Part shown: one piece after another, positions 34,697 through 44,857 of the stretch
Position numbering within the stretch: position 1 is the first letter of the stretch
Layout: each line of letters opens with the position of its first letter
DNA from: Blastochloris sulfoviridis
GTDB lineage: Bacteria; Pseudomonadota; Alphaproteobacteria; Rhizobiales; Xanthobacteraceae
Assembly (NCBI RefSeq): GCF_008630065.1
Contig: NZ_VWPL01000022.1
Location: forward strand, 1 to 55,910
Length of the DNA stretch: 55,910 nucleotides
Direction of reading: 5' to 3'
The notes under the pieces: model-generated
Database searches by the model: none
What the model saw: only the letters and a program-made list of their open reading frames with translations
Told to the model about the DNA's origin: nothing
Translations under genes and position numbers: made by a program

Positions 34697-35199
34697 GGCA
34701 GTCGCTCCGGCGTCACGAGGCCCCGCTTGAGCCGCACCAGCGACAGCACGGCTGCGGCGGCGTGGCCGCCCTTGTCGAGCCGTGCGGGGTCGGCGCGCTC
34801 GACCGCCTGCGCCTCGGTGTTGACGGTGAGAATGCCGTTGACCACCGGCAGGGCGCGGGCGACCGCCAGATCCATCAGGCCGCGGGCCGATTCGGTGGCG
34901 ACGATGTCGTAGTGCGAGGTTTCGCCGCGAATCACGCAGCCGAGCGCCAGCACGCCGTCATAGGGCGCCTGGCGCGCCGCCGCCGCGTCGAGCAGGATGG
35001 CTGCGGCCGCCGGGATCTCCAGCGAGCCGGGCACGGTGACGCGGTCGACCTGCACGCCCGCGCCCGCAAGCCGGCGCGTCGCGCCGTCGAGCAGAAGGTC
35101 GGCGAGCGCGGCGTAGAAGCGCGCCTCGACCACAAGAATCCGCGCGCCGGGAATGGGTTGCTCGGCCTCTGCGGCCGCGCTGGAAGAGGTGACGATCAT
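34693..35199 (-). CDS. ribH: 6,7-dimethyl-8-ribityllumazine synthase
   Basis: A 168-residue penultimate enzyme of riboflavin synthesis, condensing the pyrimidine and the butanone phosphate. Family motifs are [26 protein letters not shown] and the catalytic-region [11 protein letters not shown]. It has an Ala/Glu-rich N-terminal tail of about 18 residues. It lies 39 nt after ribE and overlaps nusB. Confidence 0.96.
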   Translation of the reverse strand: MIVTSSSAAAEAEQPIPGARILVVEARFYAALADLLLDGATRRLAGAGVQVDRVTVPGSLEIPAAAAILLDAAAARQAPYDGVLALGCVIRGETSHYDIVATESARGLMDLAVARALPVVNGILTVNTEAQAVERADPARLDKGGHAAAAVLSLVRLKRGLVTPERLP

Positions 35200-35238
35200 C
35201 AGGGGTATTTTCCGGGTTTGTACCCGGAGATACGCGGA

Positions 35239-35841
35239 TCAGCGCGCCTCGGCAAGGCGCGCGGCATAGCGGGCCATCAGATCCACTTCCAGATTCAGCC
35301 GGTCGCCGGCCTTCACCTCGCCCCAGGTGGTTACCGCCAGGGTGTGCGGGATGATGTGCACCGAGAAGTCGTCATTTTCCACCGTGTTGACGGTCAGCGA
35401 CGTGCCGTCGAGCGCCACCGAGCCCTTGGCGGCGATGAAGCGGGCAAGCGTTTTCGGGGCGCGGATGACGAAGGTCGCCTGCGCGTCGGCGTCGCGGCGC
35501 GAGATCACCTCGGCGAGCCCGTCGACATGGCCGGTGACGATATGGCCGCCGAGCTCGTCGCCGATCTTCAGCGAGCGTTCGAGATTGAGGCGGGTTCCCA
35601 CCTGCCAGGTGCCGGCGGTGGTCAGCCGCAGCGTCTCGGCCGCGGCATCCACGGCGTAGGCCGTGCGGCCGCCCATTTCGCCGATCTCGACCACGGTCAT
35701 GCAGATGCCGCAATGGCAGATCGAGGCGCCGAGCGCGATCGAGGCCGCCGGATAGCGGCAGGCGACGGTGAGGCGGCGCAGCGTGTCGCGGTCCTGGACG
35801 GCGACCACCTCGCCGATGTCGGTGACGATGCCGGTGAACAT
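35239..35841 (-). CDS. ribE: Riboflavin synthase (alpha subunit)
   Basis: A 200-residue enzyme with the duplicated lumazine-binding fold. It starts MFTGIVTDIGEV, the invariant family N-terminus. The first barrel has a CHCGICMTVVEI region, and the second repeats the pattern with SVALDGTSLTVNTVENDDFSVHIIPHT. It catalyses dismutation of two lumazines to riboflavin. The ATG abuts the ribD stop directly, so the pair is co-translated. Confidence 0.96.
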   Translation of the reverse strand: MFTGIVTDIGEVVAVQDRDTLRRLTVACRYPAASIALGASICHCGICMTVVEIGEMGGRTAYAVDAAAETLRLTTAGTWQVGTRLNLERSLKIGDELGGHIVTGHVDGLAEVISRRDADAQATFVIRAPKTLARFIAAKGSVALDGTSLTVNTVENDDFSVHIIPHTLAVTTWGEVKAGDRLNLEVDLMARYAARLAEAR

Positions 35842-37005
35842 TCAGGGTCTCCTTGCGACCGTCATGATGTCGGCGCCGACCGGCACCCGCTCGACGGCGT
35901 GCAGGACGGGGGAAGCAGAAAGCATGCCGAGCGGCAGGCCGGCCAGCGCCGGCAGGGCATCCGCGCCCAGCCGGACGGGGCTTTCGAACACCACCGTCTC
36001 GTCGACCAGATCCGCCTTGAGCAGGGCAGCGGCCACGGTCGGCCCACCCTCGACCATCAGCCGGGTGATGCCGCGGGTGGCGAGCAGCGCCAGCGCCTGG
36101 GCAAGGTCCAGCCGGCCGTCGGCACCGCGCCCGACCCGCATCACCTCGACGCCGGCCCCGGCCAGCGCCGCCTCGCGGGCAGGCTCGGCGTCCGCGGCGG
36201 CGATCACCCACACCGGCACGGTCGCGGCGCCTTGCGTGAGTCGGGACGCCAGCGGCAGCCGCAGGCCGCCATCGAGCACCACCCGCACCGGCGAGCGATG
36301 CGCCAGCCCCGGCAGGCGGCAGGTGAGGTCGGGATCGTCGGCCAGCACCGTGCCGATGCCGACCAGGATGGCATCCGACAATGCCCGCAGCATGTGCACG
36401 CGGGCGCGCGCCGCCTCGCCGGTGATCGAAGCCGGCCGCGGCCCGGCCAGCGCCGCCTTGCCGTCGGCCGACACCGCGAGCTTCAGCATCACGTGCGGAC
36501 GGCCGTCCCGGACGCGGCGGATGTGGCCGGCGTGCGAGCGCAAGCCCTCCGCCCGCAGCACGCCCTGCACCACTTCGACGCCGGCGGCCTCCAGCCTGGC
36601 GAAGCCGGCGCCGGCCGTGCGCGGGTCGGGATCGCCGATGGCGGCGACCACGCGGGCGATGCCGGCGCGCAAGATGGCGTCGGCGCAGGGCGGGGTCTTG
36701 CCGAAATGGGCGCAGGGCTCCAGCGACACGTAGAGCGTGGCGCCCTTTGCCGCCGCGCCGGCCTGCGCCAGCGCCACCACCTCGGCGTGCGGGCGGCCGC
36801 CGGGCTGCGTCCAGCCGCGGCCGACGATCACCGGAACGCCGTCCTCGATCCGCACCACCAGCGCGCCGACCGCCGGATTGGGCCAGGTGGTGCCGCGCGC
36901 GGCGTCGCCGAGCGCGATCGCCGCCGCCATCAGCCGCAGATCTTCGGCCGTGGGCTCGGATGCGGGGTGGGCGCCGGGATGGTGCGGGGCGGTCGAGGCG
37001 ATCAT
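35842..37005 (-). CDS. ribD: Bifunctional pyrimidine deaminase/reductase RibD
   Basis: A 387-residue protein. The N-terminal zinc deaminase has His73/Glu75 in HAEVVAL and Cys98/Cys107 in [11 protein letters not shown]. The C-terminal NADPH-dependent reductase begins around residue 155 ([17 protein letters not shown]) and ends with the [14 protein letters not shown] motif. It performs steps two and three of riboflavin synthesis. The ATG overlaps the nrdR stop (ATGA). Confidence 0.96.
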   Translation of the reverse strand: MIASTAPHHPGAHPASEPTAEDLRLMAAAIALGDAARGTTWPNPAVGALVVRIEDGVPVIVGRGWTQPGGRPHAEVVALAQAGAAAKGATLYVSLEPCAHFGKTPPCADAILRAGIARVVAAIGDPDPRTAGAGFARLEAAGVEVVQGVLRAEGLRSHAGHIRRVRDGRPHVMLKLAVSADGKAALAGPRPASITGEAARARVHMLRALSDAILVGIGTVLADDPDLTCRLPGLAHRSPVRVVLDGGLRLPLASRLTQGAATVPVWVIAAADAEPAREAALAGAGVEVMRVGRGADGRLDLAQALALLATRGITRLMVEGGPTVAAALLKADLVDETVVFESPVRLGADALPALAGLPLGMLSASPVLHAVERVPVGADIMTVARRP

Positions 37006-37478
37006 GGCCGATCGGCGCCGGCCGCCGCCGCGTGGGCGATCTCGCCGAGCAGATCCTCGAAATCCTTGGGATCGCGGAAATTGCGATAGACCGAGGCGAA
37101 GCGGACATAGGCCACGGTGTCGATGTCGCGCAGGCGCTGCATCACGATCTGGCCGATCGCCTCGGACTCGATCTCGTTCTCGCCCTGGCTCTCAAGCTGG
37201 CGGACGATGTCGGAGACCAGCCGGTCGATCCGCTCCTCCTCGACCGGGCGCTTGCGCAGCGCGATGGCGATGGAGCGGCGCAGCTTCTCGCGGTCGAACG
37301 GCACCCGCCGGCCGGAGCGCTTGAGCACGGTGAGCTCGCGAAGCTGCACCCGCTCGAAGGTGGTGAAGCGCGCCCCGCAATCGGGGCACACCCGGCGGCG
37401 GCGCACCGCCGTGCCGTCCTCGGACGGGCGCGAGTCCTTCACCTGGGTGTCCAGGCTGCCGCAGAAGGGGCACTTCAT
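37002..37478 (-). CDS. nrdR: Transcriptional repressor NrdR
   Basis: A 158-residue nucleotide-sensing repressor of ribonucleotide reductase genes. The N-terminal zinc ribbon has Cys3, Cys6, Cys31 and Cys34 (MKCPFC ... VCPDCGARF), and an ATP-cone domain follows ([20 protein letters not shown] ... [13 protein letters not shown]). It sits between glyA and ribD, the order known throughout this bacterial group, 24 nt after glyA and overlapping ribD. Confidence 0.97.
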   Translation of the reverse strand: MKCPFCGSLDTQVKDSRPSEDGTAVRRRRVCPDCGARFTTFERVQLRELTVLKRSGRRVPFDREKLRRSIAIALRKRPVEEERIDRLVSDIVRQLESQGENEIESEAIGQIVMQRLRDIDTVAYVRFASVYRNFRDPKDFEDLLGEIAHAAAAGADRP

Positions 37479-37502
37479 GACCCGCGCCGCCCTGTCATGA
37501 GG

Positions 37503-38813
37503 TCACTGTCCGTAGACCGGGAAGCGCCGGGTCAGCTCGCCGACCTTGGTCGCCACCGCCGATTCGACCGCGCCGTTGCCGGCCTCGCCGTTCGCCGCCA
37601 GCCCGTCGAGGGCTTCCGCGATCAGCTCGCCGACCTTCCTGAACTCGGCCGGGCCGAAGCCGCGGCTGGTGGCGGCCGGCGTGCCGAGCCGGATGCCCGA
37701 GGTCACCATCGGCTTTTCGGGGTCGAACGGGATGCCGTTCTTGTTGCAGGTCAGGTGGGCGCGCCCGAGCGCGGCTTCCGCCGCCTTGCCGGTGAGCGTC
37801 TTCGGCCGCAGGTCGACCAGCAGGAGGTGGTTGTCGGTGCCGCCGGTGACCAGCGCGAAGCCGGCGTCCAGCAGCGTCGCCGCCAGCACCTTGGCATTCT
37901 CCACCACCTGCGCGGCATAGGTGCGGAATTCCGGCCGCAGCGCCTCGCCGAAGGCCACCGCCTTGGCGGCGATCACGTGCATCAGCGGGCCGCCCTGCAG
38001 GCCGGGGAAGATCGCCGAATTGATCTTCTTGGCGATGTCCTCGTCATTGGTGAGGATCAGGCCGCCGCGCGGGCCGCGCAGCGTCTTGTGGGTGGTCGAG
38101 GTCACGACATGGGCGTGCGGGAAGGGCGAGGGATGGGCGCCGCCCGCCACCAGCCCGGCGAAATGGGCCATGTCGACCATGAAGATGGCGCCGATCTCGT
38201 CGCAGATCTGGCGGAAGCGGGCGAAGTCCCAGTGGCGGGCATAGGCCGAGCCGCCGGCCAGGATCAGCTTCGGCCTGTGCTCGCGGGCGAGCTTCTCGAC
38301 CGCATCCATGTCGATCAACTGGTCCTCGGGGCGCACATTGTAGGGCACCACGTTGAACCACTTGCCGGACATGTTGACCGAGCTGCCATGGGTGAGGTGG
38401 CCGCCGGCGGCGAGGTCGAGGCCCATGAAGGTGTCGCCGGGCTTGAGCAGCGCCAGGAACACGCCCTGGTTCGCCTGGCTGCCGGAATTGGCCTGGACAT
38501 TGGCGAAGGCGCAGCCGAACAGCTTCTTGGCGCGGTCGATCGCAATGGTCTCGGCGATGTCGACGAACTCGCAGCCGCCATAGTAGCGCCGGCCGGGATA
38601 CCCTTCGGCGTACTTGTTGGTCATGATCGAGCCCTGGGCCTCGAGCACCGCCTGCGAGACGATGTTCTCCGACGCGATGAGCTCGATATGGTCCTGCAGC
38701 CGCCTCAGCTCCTTGGCGATGGCGGAGGCGATCTCCGGATCGGCCTCGGCCAGCGAGGCGGTGAAGAAGCTGTTGGATAGCGGCCGGCTGCGCTCGACGT
38801 CGGAAACCGACAT
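37503..38813 (-). CDS. glyA: Serine hydroxymethyltransferase
   Basis: A 436-residue PLP enzyme converting serine and tetrahydrofolate to glycine and methylene-tetrahydrofolate. It has the family N-terminal region [19 protein letters not shown], the PLP-lysine segment [14 protein letters not shown], and [14 protein letters not shown] near the C-terminus. I chose the ATG at 38813 because AAGGGGAG lies 9 nt upstream and the length then fits the family; in-frame ATGs at 38834 and 38867 lack this. It is the first gene of the glyA-nrdR-ribD-ribE-ribH-nusB-thiL operon. Confidence 0.97.
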   Translation of the reverse strand: MSVSDVERSRPLSNSFFTASLAEADPEIASAIAKELRRLQDHIELIASENIVSQAVLEAQGSIMTNKYAEGYPGRRYYGGCEFVDIAETIAIDRAKKLFGCAFANVQANSGSQANQGVFLALLKPGDTFMGLDLAAGGHLTHGSSVNMSGKWFNVVPYNVRPEDQLIDMDAVEKLAREHRPKLILAGGSAYARHWDFARFRQICDEIGAIFMVDMAHFAGLVAGGAHPSPFPHAHVVTSTTHKTLRGPRGGLILTNDEDIAKKINSAIFPGLQGGPLMHVIAAKAVAFGEALRPEFRTYAAQVVENAKVLAATLLDAGFALVTGGTDNHLLLVDLRPKTLTGKAAEAALGRAHLTCNKNGIPFDPEKPMVTSGIRLGTPAATSRGFGPAEFRKVGELIAEALDGLAANGEAGNGAVESAVATKVGELTRRFPVYGQ

Positions 38814-38927
38814 GGCCACGCTCCCCTTACTCATGGTTGCGTTGATCCGGTCGACGCACGCGGGCACCCCGCGCCGTGCGGCCGAAGCGGTCGCTTACCA
38901 CGGCAGGCAAGGTGCGCCAAGGCGTTA

Positions 38928-39257
38928 GAGACCGTTTGGAAACTCGGACGGAGGCCGCGTTGCAGCGCGAACTGGCGGACGCCAGGAGAAAAGCGAGACC
39001 GATATCGGGAATATCGGCGAGCTTTTCGACGCCGCGACCGACGTTCGCCCTGCAACCCACGTAAGTCGGGCTTGCCCGACTTACGATCAGGAATACCGAA
39101 CTCGGGCAAGCCCGAGTTCGGAAGGGCCGGGCCGTTTTCGGGTTCCCGGTTTGTCGCCGATCTCGACCGTACTCCCCGGTACGCTCTTCGATCGGCTCCT
39201 GCCGGAGAACCCGAAATCGGCGCCGGCGCGGCCCCGTCGGAGTTTCCAAACGGTCTC
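38928..39257. mobile_element. MITE-like element with 24-bp terminal inverted repeats
   Basis: A 330-bp stretch bounded by inverted copies of a 24-bp sequence starting GAGACCGTTTGGAAACTC (38928-38951 and 39234-39257, one mismatch). Inside are two perfect 11-bp hairpins with 2-nt loops (39061-39084 and 39097-39120). There is no transposase or plausible gene, so it would be a non-autonomous element. It lies in the glyA-bamE gap, and the rest of that gap (38814-38927 and 39258-39385) holds nothing else I can identify. Confidence 0.7.
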
Positions 39258-39385
39258 TTAGCCGCACTGGCGGCGGTCTTGCCGCACAGGCCATGGTTGC
39301 GGGGCGGACGATCGGGAAGCCCCCGAACCGCCGCCGCCCGGATTGTCGCCCGGATTGCTGCCCGGCCGGCTGCGTCCCGCGCCGG

Positions 39386-39829
39386 TCAGGAACTCTTGTT
39401 GCCGCTCAGGATCTGGCGCAGGAACGACAGCTCCTCGCCGCCGGCGGTGGTGGTGCGGCTGATGAAGTCGAACACCTTGCCGTCCTGCATTCCGTAATTG
39501 GCGACCCGCTGCACCCGGCGCGACTTGGGATCGAAATAGACCGCCAGCACCCGCTGATCGACGATCTTGGGCTGCAGGAAGGCGGCGCTCTGCTTCGCCG
39601 TCTGCGAGATGTAGTAGAACACCTCGCCGTTCAGCGTGGCGACGGTGGATGGCGTGCCGAGCACGATCAGCACCTGCTCCTGGGTGGAGCCGATCGGCAC
39701 CTGCTCCAGCGCGTTTTCCGGCATCACATAGCCGCGCTGCAGGGTCTGGGTGAAGCAGCCGCCGAGCGGCAGCGCCGCCGCCAGCAGTCCGACCGCCACC
39801 GCGCGTCGACCGATCGTGAACTTGCTCAT
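39386..39829 (-). CDS. bamE: Outer-membrane assembly lipoprotein BamE
   Basis: A 147-residue lipoprotein of the SmpA/OmlA family, a subunit of the BAM complex that inserts beta-barrel proteins in the outer membrane. The signal sequence ends in a lipobox with Cys25 (LPLGGC). The mature domain has GYVMPENALEQVPIGSTQEQVLIVLGTPS, the typical start of the fold, and a FYYISQ strand. The ATG at 39829 gives the correct signal peptide; the long in-frame extension upstream has no such character. Confidence 0.93.
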   Translation of the reverse strand: MSKFTIGRRAVAVGLLAAALPLGGCFTQTLQRGYVMPENALEQVPIGSTQEQVLIVLGTPSTVATLNGEVFYYISQTAKQSAAFLQPKIVDQRVLAVYFDPKSRRVQRVANYGMQDGKVFDFISRTTTAGGEELSFLRQILSGNKSS

Positions 39830-40066
39830 CGCACCTCTATCCTGAACGCAACGATCCTGAACAACTGTCCTGAACGCAGCGCGTCTTTCATGACCGCATC
39901 GCATCCGCCAGGCTGCCTCAACGCCCATGCGGCGACGCCACCGGCATACAGCCGACCTGAAGCAATGGAAATGGCGCGGCGACCTTCGTGCGGCTCTGTG
40001 GCGTGATCGTGGCGCGCCGGCCCTTCCGGCCCCCTGGGCGGCCGCAACCAACAGGAGCTTCGCGGC

Positions 40067-41128
40067 TCAATCCAGATCGAGGCCGGCAAAGGGATCCTGG
40101 TTCGGATCGTCGTCGCCCGCCGCGCCGGTGGACCCGATGGATCCCACATGCGCCGTGCCGGCGGGCGGCGGCAACTCGGCACGGAGGCTCTCGGCAACCC
40201 TCTCGAACGGCGAAAGCGCGCCGGCCACCTCGCCCACCGCCGTCAGCACCAGGGTCAGACGGGCGCCGGCGGTGTCGGGCTCGTCGAAAATATAGAACAC
40301 TGCCTGCGTGCCGGCGCCCCGCACCAATAGGCGGGTGGCGGGCCGATCGGCGATCACCGTCTGCTCGACCTCCTCCAGGCCCTCGCTCGGCATCGGCTCG
40401 CCGGCCGGCAGCAGCGACATGTCGATTCGGGCCGCCGAATCCGGCCGCGCCAGCGTCACCGCGCCGGTGCTGCGGTCGCTGACGTCGGACCAGCCGGCCG
40501 GCGGCTCGATCGAGAACCGGCCGAGCCACACCCGCCGGGGCGAAACCGCGGCCGGGCCGGCTGCGACGGGGGCAGGGATCGGCGCAACGGCGGGAGCGGG
40601 CGCCGGGACACCCGGGGCCGCCTCGCTGCGCTTGTCTTGAGCCGGGTTCTGGGCCGGGGCGCCGCCGATCGTCACCCGCGACAGGAGGTCGTCGAGCACC
40701 GGGTCGCCCTGGCCGAGGTCGCCGTCCGCCTCATAGAGGAAGTGCAGCCGCCGCTTGTCCTTGCGGCCCTTGTCCAGCGTCACCGTCACGGTGTCGCGCG
40801 GGCCGCCGCGGGTGTGGATGTAGAGCGCGCCCTGGCCGGCCACCGTCACCTTGCGGTGGGAGACGATGTCGGGATAGCCGAGCAGCGGTTCGTCCGGGAA
40901 CCACCACCACACCAGCAGGCGGCGGCTGCCGTCCGGCGAGGCGATGTCGAGCTCCTTGCCATCATTGACGCGCGTCACCTTCCAGTCGGACGGCACGGCG
41001 ATCCCGGCGGCGTCGAGCCGGTGGACGGACCAGCCGGCCGCCTGGGCGACGGCGGGCAGGGGCGCGAGCAGCAGGGCGAGCATTGTCAGGATGCCCGCTC
41101 TGCCGATAGCGACGTGTCGGATGGCCAT
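40067..41128 (-). CDS. Exported protein of unknown function
   Basis: A 353-residue protein with a Sec signal peptide (AGILTMLALLLAPLPAVAQA). The first half has a domain beginning WSVHRLDAAGIAVPSDWKVTRVNDG with a LLVWWWFPDEPLLGYPD stretch. A Pro/Ala-rich linker follows at about 165-195, then a second related domain (FSIEPPAGWSDVSDRSTGAVTLARPD ... ATRLLVRGAGTQAVFYIFDEP). The two halves look like repeats of one domain used to carry an amphipathic beta-sheet. AGGGAG precedes the ATG at 41128. I do not recognise the family. In many relatives this position between bamE and the DUF177 gene is taken by a ubiquinol-cytochrome c chaperone gene, which I do not find here. Confidence 0.7.
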   Translation of the reverse strand: MAIRHVAIGRAGILTMLALLLAPLPAVAQAAGWSVHRLDAAGIAVPSDWKVTRVNDGKELDIASPDGSRRLLVWWWFPDEPLLGYPDIVSHRKVTVAGQGALYIHTRGGPRDTVTVTLDKGRKDKRRLHFLYEADGDLGQGDPVLDDLLSRVTIGGAPAQNPAQDKRSEAAPGVPAPAPAVAPIPAPVAAGPAAVSPRRVWLGRFSIEPPAGWSDVSDRSTGAVTLARPDSAARIDMSLLPAGEPMPSEGLEEVEQTVIADRPATRLLVRGAGTQAVFYIFDEPDTAGARLTLVLTAVGEVAGALSPFERVAESLRAELPPPAGTAHVGSIGSTGAAGDDDPNQDPFAGLDLD

Positions 41129-41438
41129 GGCCTGCTCCCTGACGTTGCAACGAAAGCGACGCGCGAGGCTGCCCACCGCCCTGGCGGGCGTCAAGCGCCG
41201 CCGCCGGCCGCCGGGAACCTCGGGGTTTTCGCACTCTTGCCCCGGTGGCGTGGGCCTGGGAGGTCGCCGAGCAGCCGGCGCGGCACTATGACTTGGATGC
41301 CGGATGAATTGGGCGCCGCATGAATTGGGCACCGGGTGAACTGGGCACCGGGCACCAATACCATCCGTCGCCGCCCGGTCCGCCGTGAGGCGGGTGATTC
41401 TCGTTGCGTCCGGCTTTGCCGGAATCTGGAGGCTTGCC
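41129..41438. other. Divergent intergenic region
   Basis: This gap separates the exported-protein gene from the DUF177 gene. At 41290-41365 there is an imperfect 12-nt-unit array (GAATTGGGC/GAACTGGGC-ACCGG). Promoters for both directions should be here but I cannot pick them out. Confidence 0.4.
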
Positions 41439-41981
41439 GTGACTGACCCGATTCCCCCCGCTCCCTGGAGCCACACCGTGCTGGTGGCGCAGCTTCCGCC
41501 CGAGAGCAGCCTGACGCTGGAGCCGAGCGAAGAGACCCGCGCGGCGCTTGCCCGCCATGTCGGCGCGTTGTCGGTGCCGGCGCTGAAGGTGACGCTGGAC
41601 CTCGCCGTCGACCGCAAGGGGACGGTCGCCGTGACCGGCCGCCTCACCGGGCGCGTCGTGCAGGCCTGCGTGGTGACGCTGGAGCCGATGGAGAGCGCGA
41701 TCGACGAGGCGATCGACGTGCGCTTCGGCGACGACAGCGGGGCGCACCACGCGCCCGGCACCGAGATCGAGTTCGGCCTTGAGAGCGCCGATCCGCCCGA
41801 GCCGATCGTCGACGGGCGCATCGATCTCGGCGCCATCCTCACCGAATTCTTCAGCCTGGGGGTCGATCCCTATCCCCGCAAGCCGGATGCGGCATGGCAG
41901 CCCAGCGAGGCCGAGACGGGGGCCGGCGCCGAGTCGCCGTTCGCCGCTTTGGCCAAGCTGAGGGACTCAGGAGCGTCATAG
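41439..41981 (+). CDS. DUF177 (YceD-like) protein
   Basis: A 180-residue protein of the DUF177 family, associated in bacteria and plastids with 23S rRNA maturation and 50S assembly. Typical features are the LDLAVDRKGTVAVTGRLTGRVVQACVVTLEPM region, with the conserved Cys after the GR-turn, and the acidic IDLGAILTEFFSLGVDPYPRKP end. I chose the GTG at 41439 because GGAGG lies 7 nt upstream; the frame continues 18 codons further without support. It precedes plsX as in many proteobacteria, though here rpmF is not between them. Confidence 0.9.
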   Translation: MTDPIPPAPWSHTVLVAQLPPESSLTLEPSEETRAALARHVGALSVPALKVTLDLAVDRKGTVAVTGRLTGRVVQACVVTLEPMESAIDEAIDVRFGDDSGAHHAPGTEIEFGLESADPPEPIVDGRIDLGAILTEFFSLGVDPYPRKPDAAWQPSEAETGAGAESPFAALAKLRDSGAS

Positions 41982-42188
41982 TTCTGTCACGTGGTTGCCA
42001 GGACGGCGCGAAAATGTATGTTCGCGCCCGCAGGCCCCGGTGGGGGATGCGGGAGGCGGGCTTCGGTCCGGCTCCGGTCGTCCTGCTAGCCTGAGAAATC
42101 TGCAGGGATGTCCGTTTCGCCAAGGATCGGCGGAGGGGAAGTGCCTGCGCAACCGCCGATTACGTGGTCCGTCAATCTCCACTGAACC

Positions 42189-43256
42189 ATGACCGCACCT
42201 GTCCGCATCGCGCTCGACGCCATGGGCGGAGATCACGGACCTTCGGTCGTGATTGCCGGCGCCGAGATTTCGCTTGTCCGCCACCCCGACACCAGCTTCC
42301 TGATCTTCGGCCGTGAGTCGGAGGTCCGGCCGATTCTCGACCGGCACCCGAAGGTCGCCGCGGTGTCGGAGTTCCAGCACACCGAGGTGGCGGTGCGCAT
42401 GGACGACAAGCCGAGCCAGGCGCTGCGCGCCGGCCGGCGCGTCTCGTCCATGTGGCGGGCCATTGAGGCGGTGAAGCGCGGCGAGGCCGACGTCGCGGTC
42501 TCCGCCGGCAACACCGGCGCGCTGATGGCGATGTCCAAGATCTGCCTGCACACCATGGCCGGCATCGAGCGGCCGGCGATCGCCGGCATCTGGCCGACGG
42601 TACGGGGCGAATCGCTGGTGCTCGACGTCGGCGCCTCGATCGGCGCCGACGCCCAGCACCTCGTCGATCTGGCGGTGATGGGCTCGGCCATGGCCCGCAT
42701 CGTGTTCGATCTCGACCGGCCGACCGTCGGCCTGCTCAATGTCGGGGTCGAGGAGATCAAGGGCGTCGAGGCGGTGCGCGACGCCGGCCAGCGCCTGCGC
42801 GCCATCGATCTTCCCGGGATCGACTATCACGGCTTCGTCGAGGGCGACGACATCGGCCGCGGCACCGTGGACGTGGTGGTGACCGAAGGCTTCTCCGGCA
42901 ACATCGCCCTGAAGACCGCCGAAGGCACGGCTAAGCAGATCGCCGAATATCTCCGCGCCTCGTTTGGCAGGACGTTGTGGACGCGGCTTGGTTTTCTTCT
43001 GGCGCGCGGGGCTTTCAGGGCGCTGAAGGAAAAAATGGATCCGCGCCGCTCCAATGGCGGCGTCTTTCTCGGTTTGAACGGTGTGGTGATCAAGAGCCAC
43101 GGCGGAACCGACAAGCTCGGTTTCGCGTCCGCGGTGGATATCGGCTACGACATGGTGCGATACGGACTTCTCGCCAAGATCAGCGCCGATCTCGCCCGGT
43201 ACGAGCGCGGCACGCTCTCGCCCCCAACGGTTCCGGCGGAGGCAGCCGCGTCGTGA
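42189..43256 (+). CDS. plsX: Phosphate acyltransferase PlsX
   Basis: A 355-residue peripheral enzyme making acyl-phosphate from acyl-ACP, the first committed step of phospholipid synthesis in the PlsX/PlsY route. Family motifs are [15 protein letters not shown] at the start, [14 protein letters not shown], and [17 protein letters not shown]. The last bases overlap the fabH start (GTGA), so the two are translationally coupled. The 207-bp gap upstream contains no gene. Confidence 0.97.
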   Translation: MTAPVRIALDAMGGDHGPSVVIAGAEISLVRHPDTSFLIFGRESEVRPILDRHPKVAAVSEFQHTEVAVRMDDKPSQALRAGRRVSSMWRAIEAVKRGEADVAVSAGNTGALMAMSKICLHTMAGIERPAIAGIWPTVRGESLVLDVGASIGADAQHLVDLAVMGSAMARIVFDLDRPTVGLLNVGVEEIKGVEAVRDAGQRLRAIDLPGIDYHGFVEGDDIGRGTVDVVVTEGFSGNIALKTAEGTAKQIAEYLRASFGRTLWTRLGFLLARGAFRALKEKMDPRRSNGGVFLGLNGVVIKSHGGTDKLGFASAVDIGYDMVRYGLLAKISADLARYERGTLSPPTVPAEAAAS

Positions 43257-44227
43257 CATTACGCTCTGTGGTGCTCGGGGTCGGCGGTTACCTGCCCGAG
43301 CGTGTGCTGACCAACGCCGAACTGGCGGGCATGGTCGACACGACCGACGAATGGATCGTCCAACGCACCGGCATCCGCCAGCGGCACGTCGCCGCCACGG
43401 GCGAGGTGACGTCCGACCTTGCCCTCGCCGCCGCCAAGGCGGCGCTGGCCGACGCCGGGCTTGAGGCCGCCGACATCGACCTCATCGTGCTGGCCACGGC
43501 GACGCCCGACAACACCTTTCCCTCGACCGCGGTGGCGGTCCAGGCCGGGCTCGGCATCACCCACGGCGCGGCGTTCGACGTCCAGGCGGTGTGCTCGGGC
43601 TTCGTGTTCGCGCTCGCCACCGCCGATGCCATGCTGACCAGCGGCCGCTTCCGCCGCGCGCTGGTGATCGGCGCCGAGACCTTCTCGCGCATTCTCGACT
43701 GGACCGACCGCACGACCTGCGTGCTGTTCGGCGACGGCGCAGGCGCCGTGGTGCTGGAGCGCCAGGAGCAGCCGGGCACGCGCGACGACCGCGGGGTGCT
43801 CACCAGCCACCTGCGCTCGGACGGCCGCCACAAGATGAAGCTCTATGTCGATGGCGGCCCGTCCTCGACCCAGACCGTGGGCCATTTGCGCATGGAAGGC
43901 CGCGAGGTGTTCCGCCACGCGGTGGGCATGATCACCGACGTCGTCGTCGACGCGTTCAAGGCCACCGGCTATGGGCCGGACGACATCGACTGGTTCGTGC
44001 CCCACCAGGCCAACCGGCGCATCATCGATGCCTCCGCCGTCAAGCTCGGCATCGCGGCGGAAAAGGTGGTCACCACGGTCGACCGCCACGCCAACACCTC
44101 GGCAGCCTCGATCCCCCTCGCGCTGTCGGTGGCAGCCGCCGAGGGCCGGCTCAAGCCCGGCAACCTGGTGCTGCTGGAAGCGATGGGCGGCGGCTTCACC
44201 TGGGGATCGGTGTTGTTGCGGTGGTGA
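43253..44227 (+). CDS. fabH: 3-oxoacyl-ACP synthase III
   Basis: A 324-residue condensing enzyme that starts fatty-acid synthesis from acetyl-CoA and malonyl-ACP. The catalytic triad Cys114 (VQAVCSGF), His251 (VPHQANRRI) and Asn281 (RHANTSAAS) is intact. GSVLLRW ends the protein as in the family. The GTG start at 43253 overlaps the plsX stop; the longer upstream frame is only an overlap with plsX. Confidence 0.97.
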   Translation: MTLRSVVLGVGGYLPERVLTNAELAGMVDTTDEWIVQRTGIRQRHVAATGEVTSDLALAAAKAALADAGLEAADIDLIVLATATPDNTFPSTAVAVQAGLGITHGAAFDVQAVCSGFVFALATADAMLTSGRFRRALVIGAETFSRILDWTDRTTCVLFGDGAGAVVLERQEQPGTRDDRGVLTSHLRSDGRHKMKLYVDGGPSSTQTVGHLRMEGREVFRHAVGMITDVVVDAFKATGYGPDDIDWFVPHQANRRIIDASAVKLGIAAEKVVTTVDRHANTSAASIPLALSVAAAEGRLKPGNLVLLEAMGGGFTWGSVLLRW

Positions 44228-44319
44228 TTCCCCGCCTGCCCGGTTGACCCTCTGACCGCGGTCTGATTAACGTTCAAAATCAGAGGGATGCTGAGCCAAT
44301 TCCGAGTTCGGGGGCTGAA

Positions 44320-44634
44320 ATGGCGGGTCGAACGATCACGCGGGCCGATTTGAGCGAGGCCGTCTACCAGAAGGTGGGGCTGTCGCGGACCGAGTCCACG
44401 GCGCTGGTGGAGCAGGTTCTGAAGGAAATTTCGGACTGTCTGGCCCGCGGCGAGACCGTGAAGCTGTCGTCCTTCGGCTCCTTCGTGGTGCGCCACAAGG
44501 GCCAGCGTATCGGGCGCAACCCCAAGACCGGCGTCGAAGTGCCGATCCCGCCGCGCCGGGTGATGGTGTTCAAGCCCTCCAACATCCTCAAGAATCGCAT
44601 CAACGGCCATGCCGACGGCGAGGAAGAGGATTGA
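44320..44634 (+). CDS. ihfA: Integration host factor, alpha subunit
   Basis: A 104-residue DNA-bending histone-like protein. The N-terminal helical dimer domain [19 protein letters not shown] and the beta-arm [25 protein letters not shown] are standard for IHF-alpha. The C-terminal acidic tail is short. It follows fabH and precedes the MerR-type gene, the conserved order in this group. Confidence 0.97.
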   Translation: MAGRTITRADLSEAVYQKVGLSRTESTALVEQVLKEISDCLARGETVKLSSFGSFVVRHKGQRIGRNPKTGVEVPIPPRRVMVFKPSNILKNRINGHADGEEED

Positions 44635-44659
44635 GACCGGGCGTGCTCGAATGCGAACA

Positions 44660-44681
44660 GGCGCCCTCATAACCGGGCGCC
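44660..44681 (+). terminator. Possible terminator after ihfA
   Basis: A perfect 7-bp GC stem GGCGCCC/GGGCGCC with an 8-nt loop lies 26 nt after the ihfA stop. No T-run follows until TCTTTCTTTTTAC some 18 nt later, so an intrinsic terminator is only possible. Confidence 0.4.
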
Positions 44682-44743
44682 GTCCCGGCCCTCCACGTCT
44701 TTCTTTTTACGTTGACTTTCAAGACGCGCCGGCCCGTGGGCCC

Positions 44744-44848
44744 AGAGCGTTATCCGATCTGACTGCATCAGATCGGACGCTCTAAGTTTCTGGCTTTTCG
44801 CATGTTCTTTCGCAAAACCGGTATCCACTTTTGCGGAAAATGCTCTAG
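44744..44848 (-). repeat. Dispersed palindromic repeat, family 1, copy 4
   Basis: It contains both modules: AGAGCGTTATCCGATCTGA...TCAGATCGGACGCTCT (44744-44783) and CGCAAAACCGGTATCCACTTTTGCG (44811-44835), ending in ATGCTCTA. The orientation matches copy 2. It lies in the ihfA-merR gap and, unlike the other three copies, does not adjoin a gene's stop codon. Confidence 0.85.
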
Positions 44849-44857
44849 CGCCGTATG

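Noticed and set aside
34693-37005. FMN riboswitch for the rib genes
   Set aside because: The rib genes are internal to a tightly packed operon with no leader long enough, and no riboswitch-like sequence was seen upstream of glyA or ribE.
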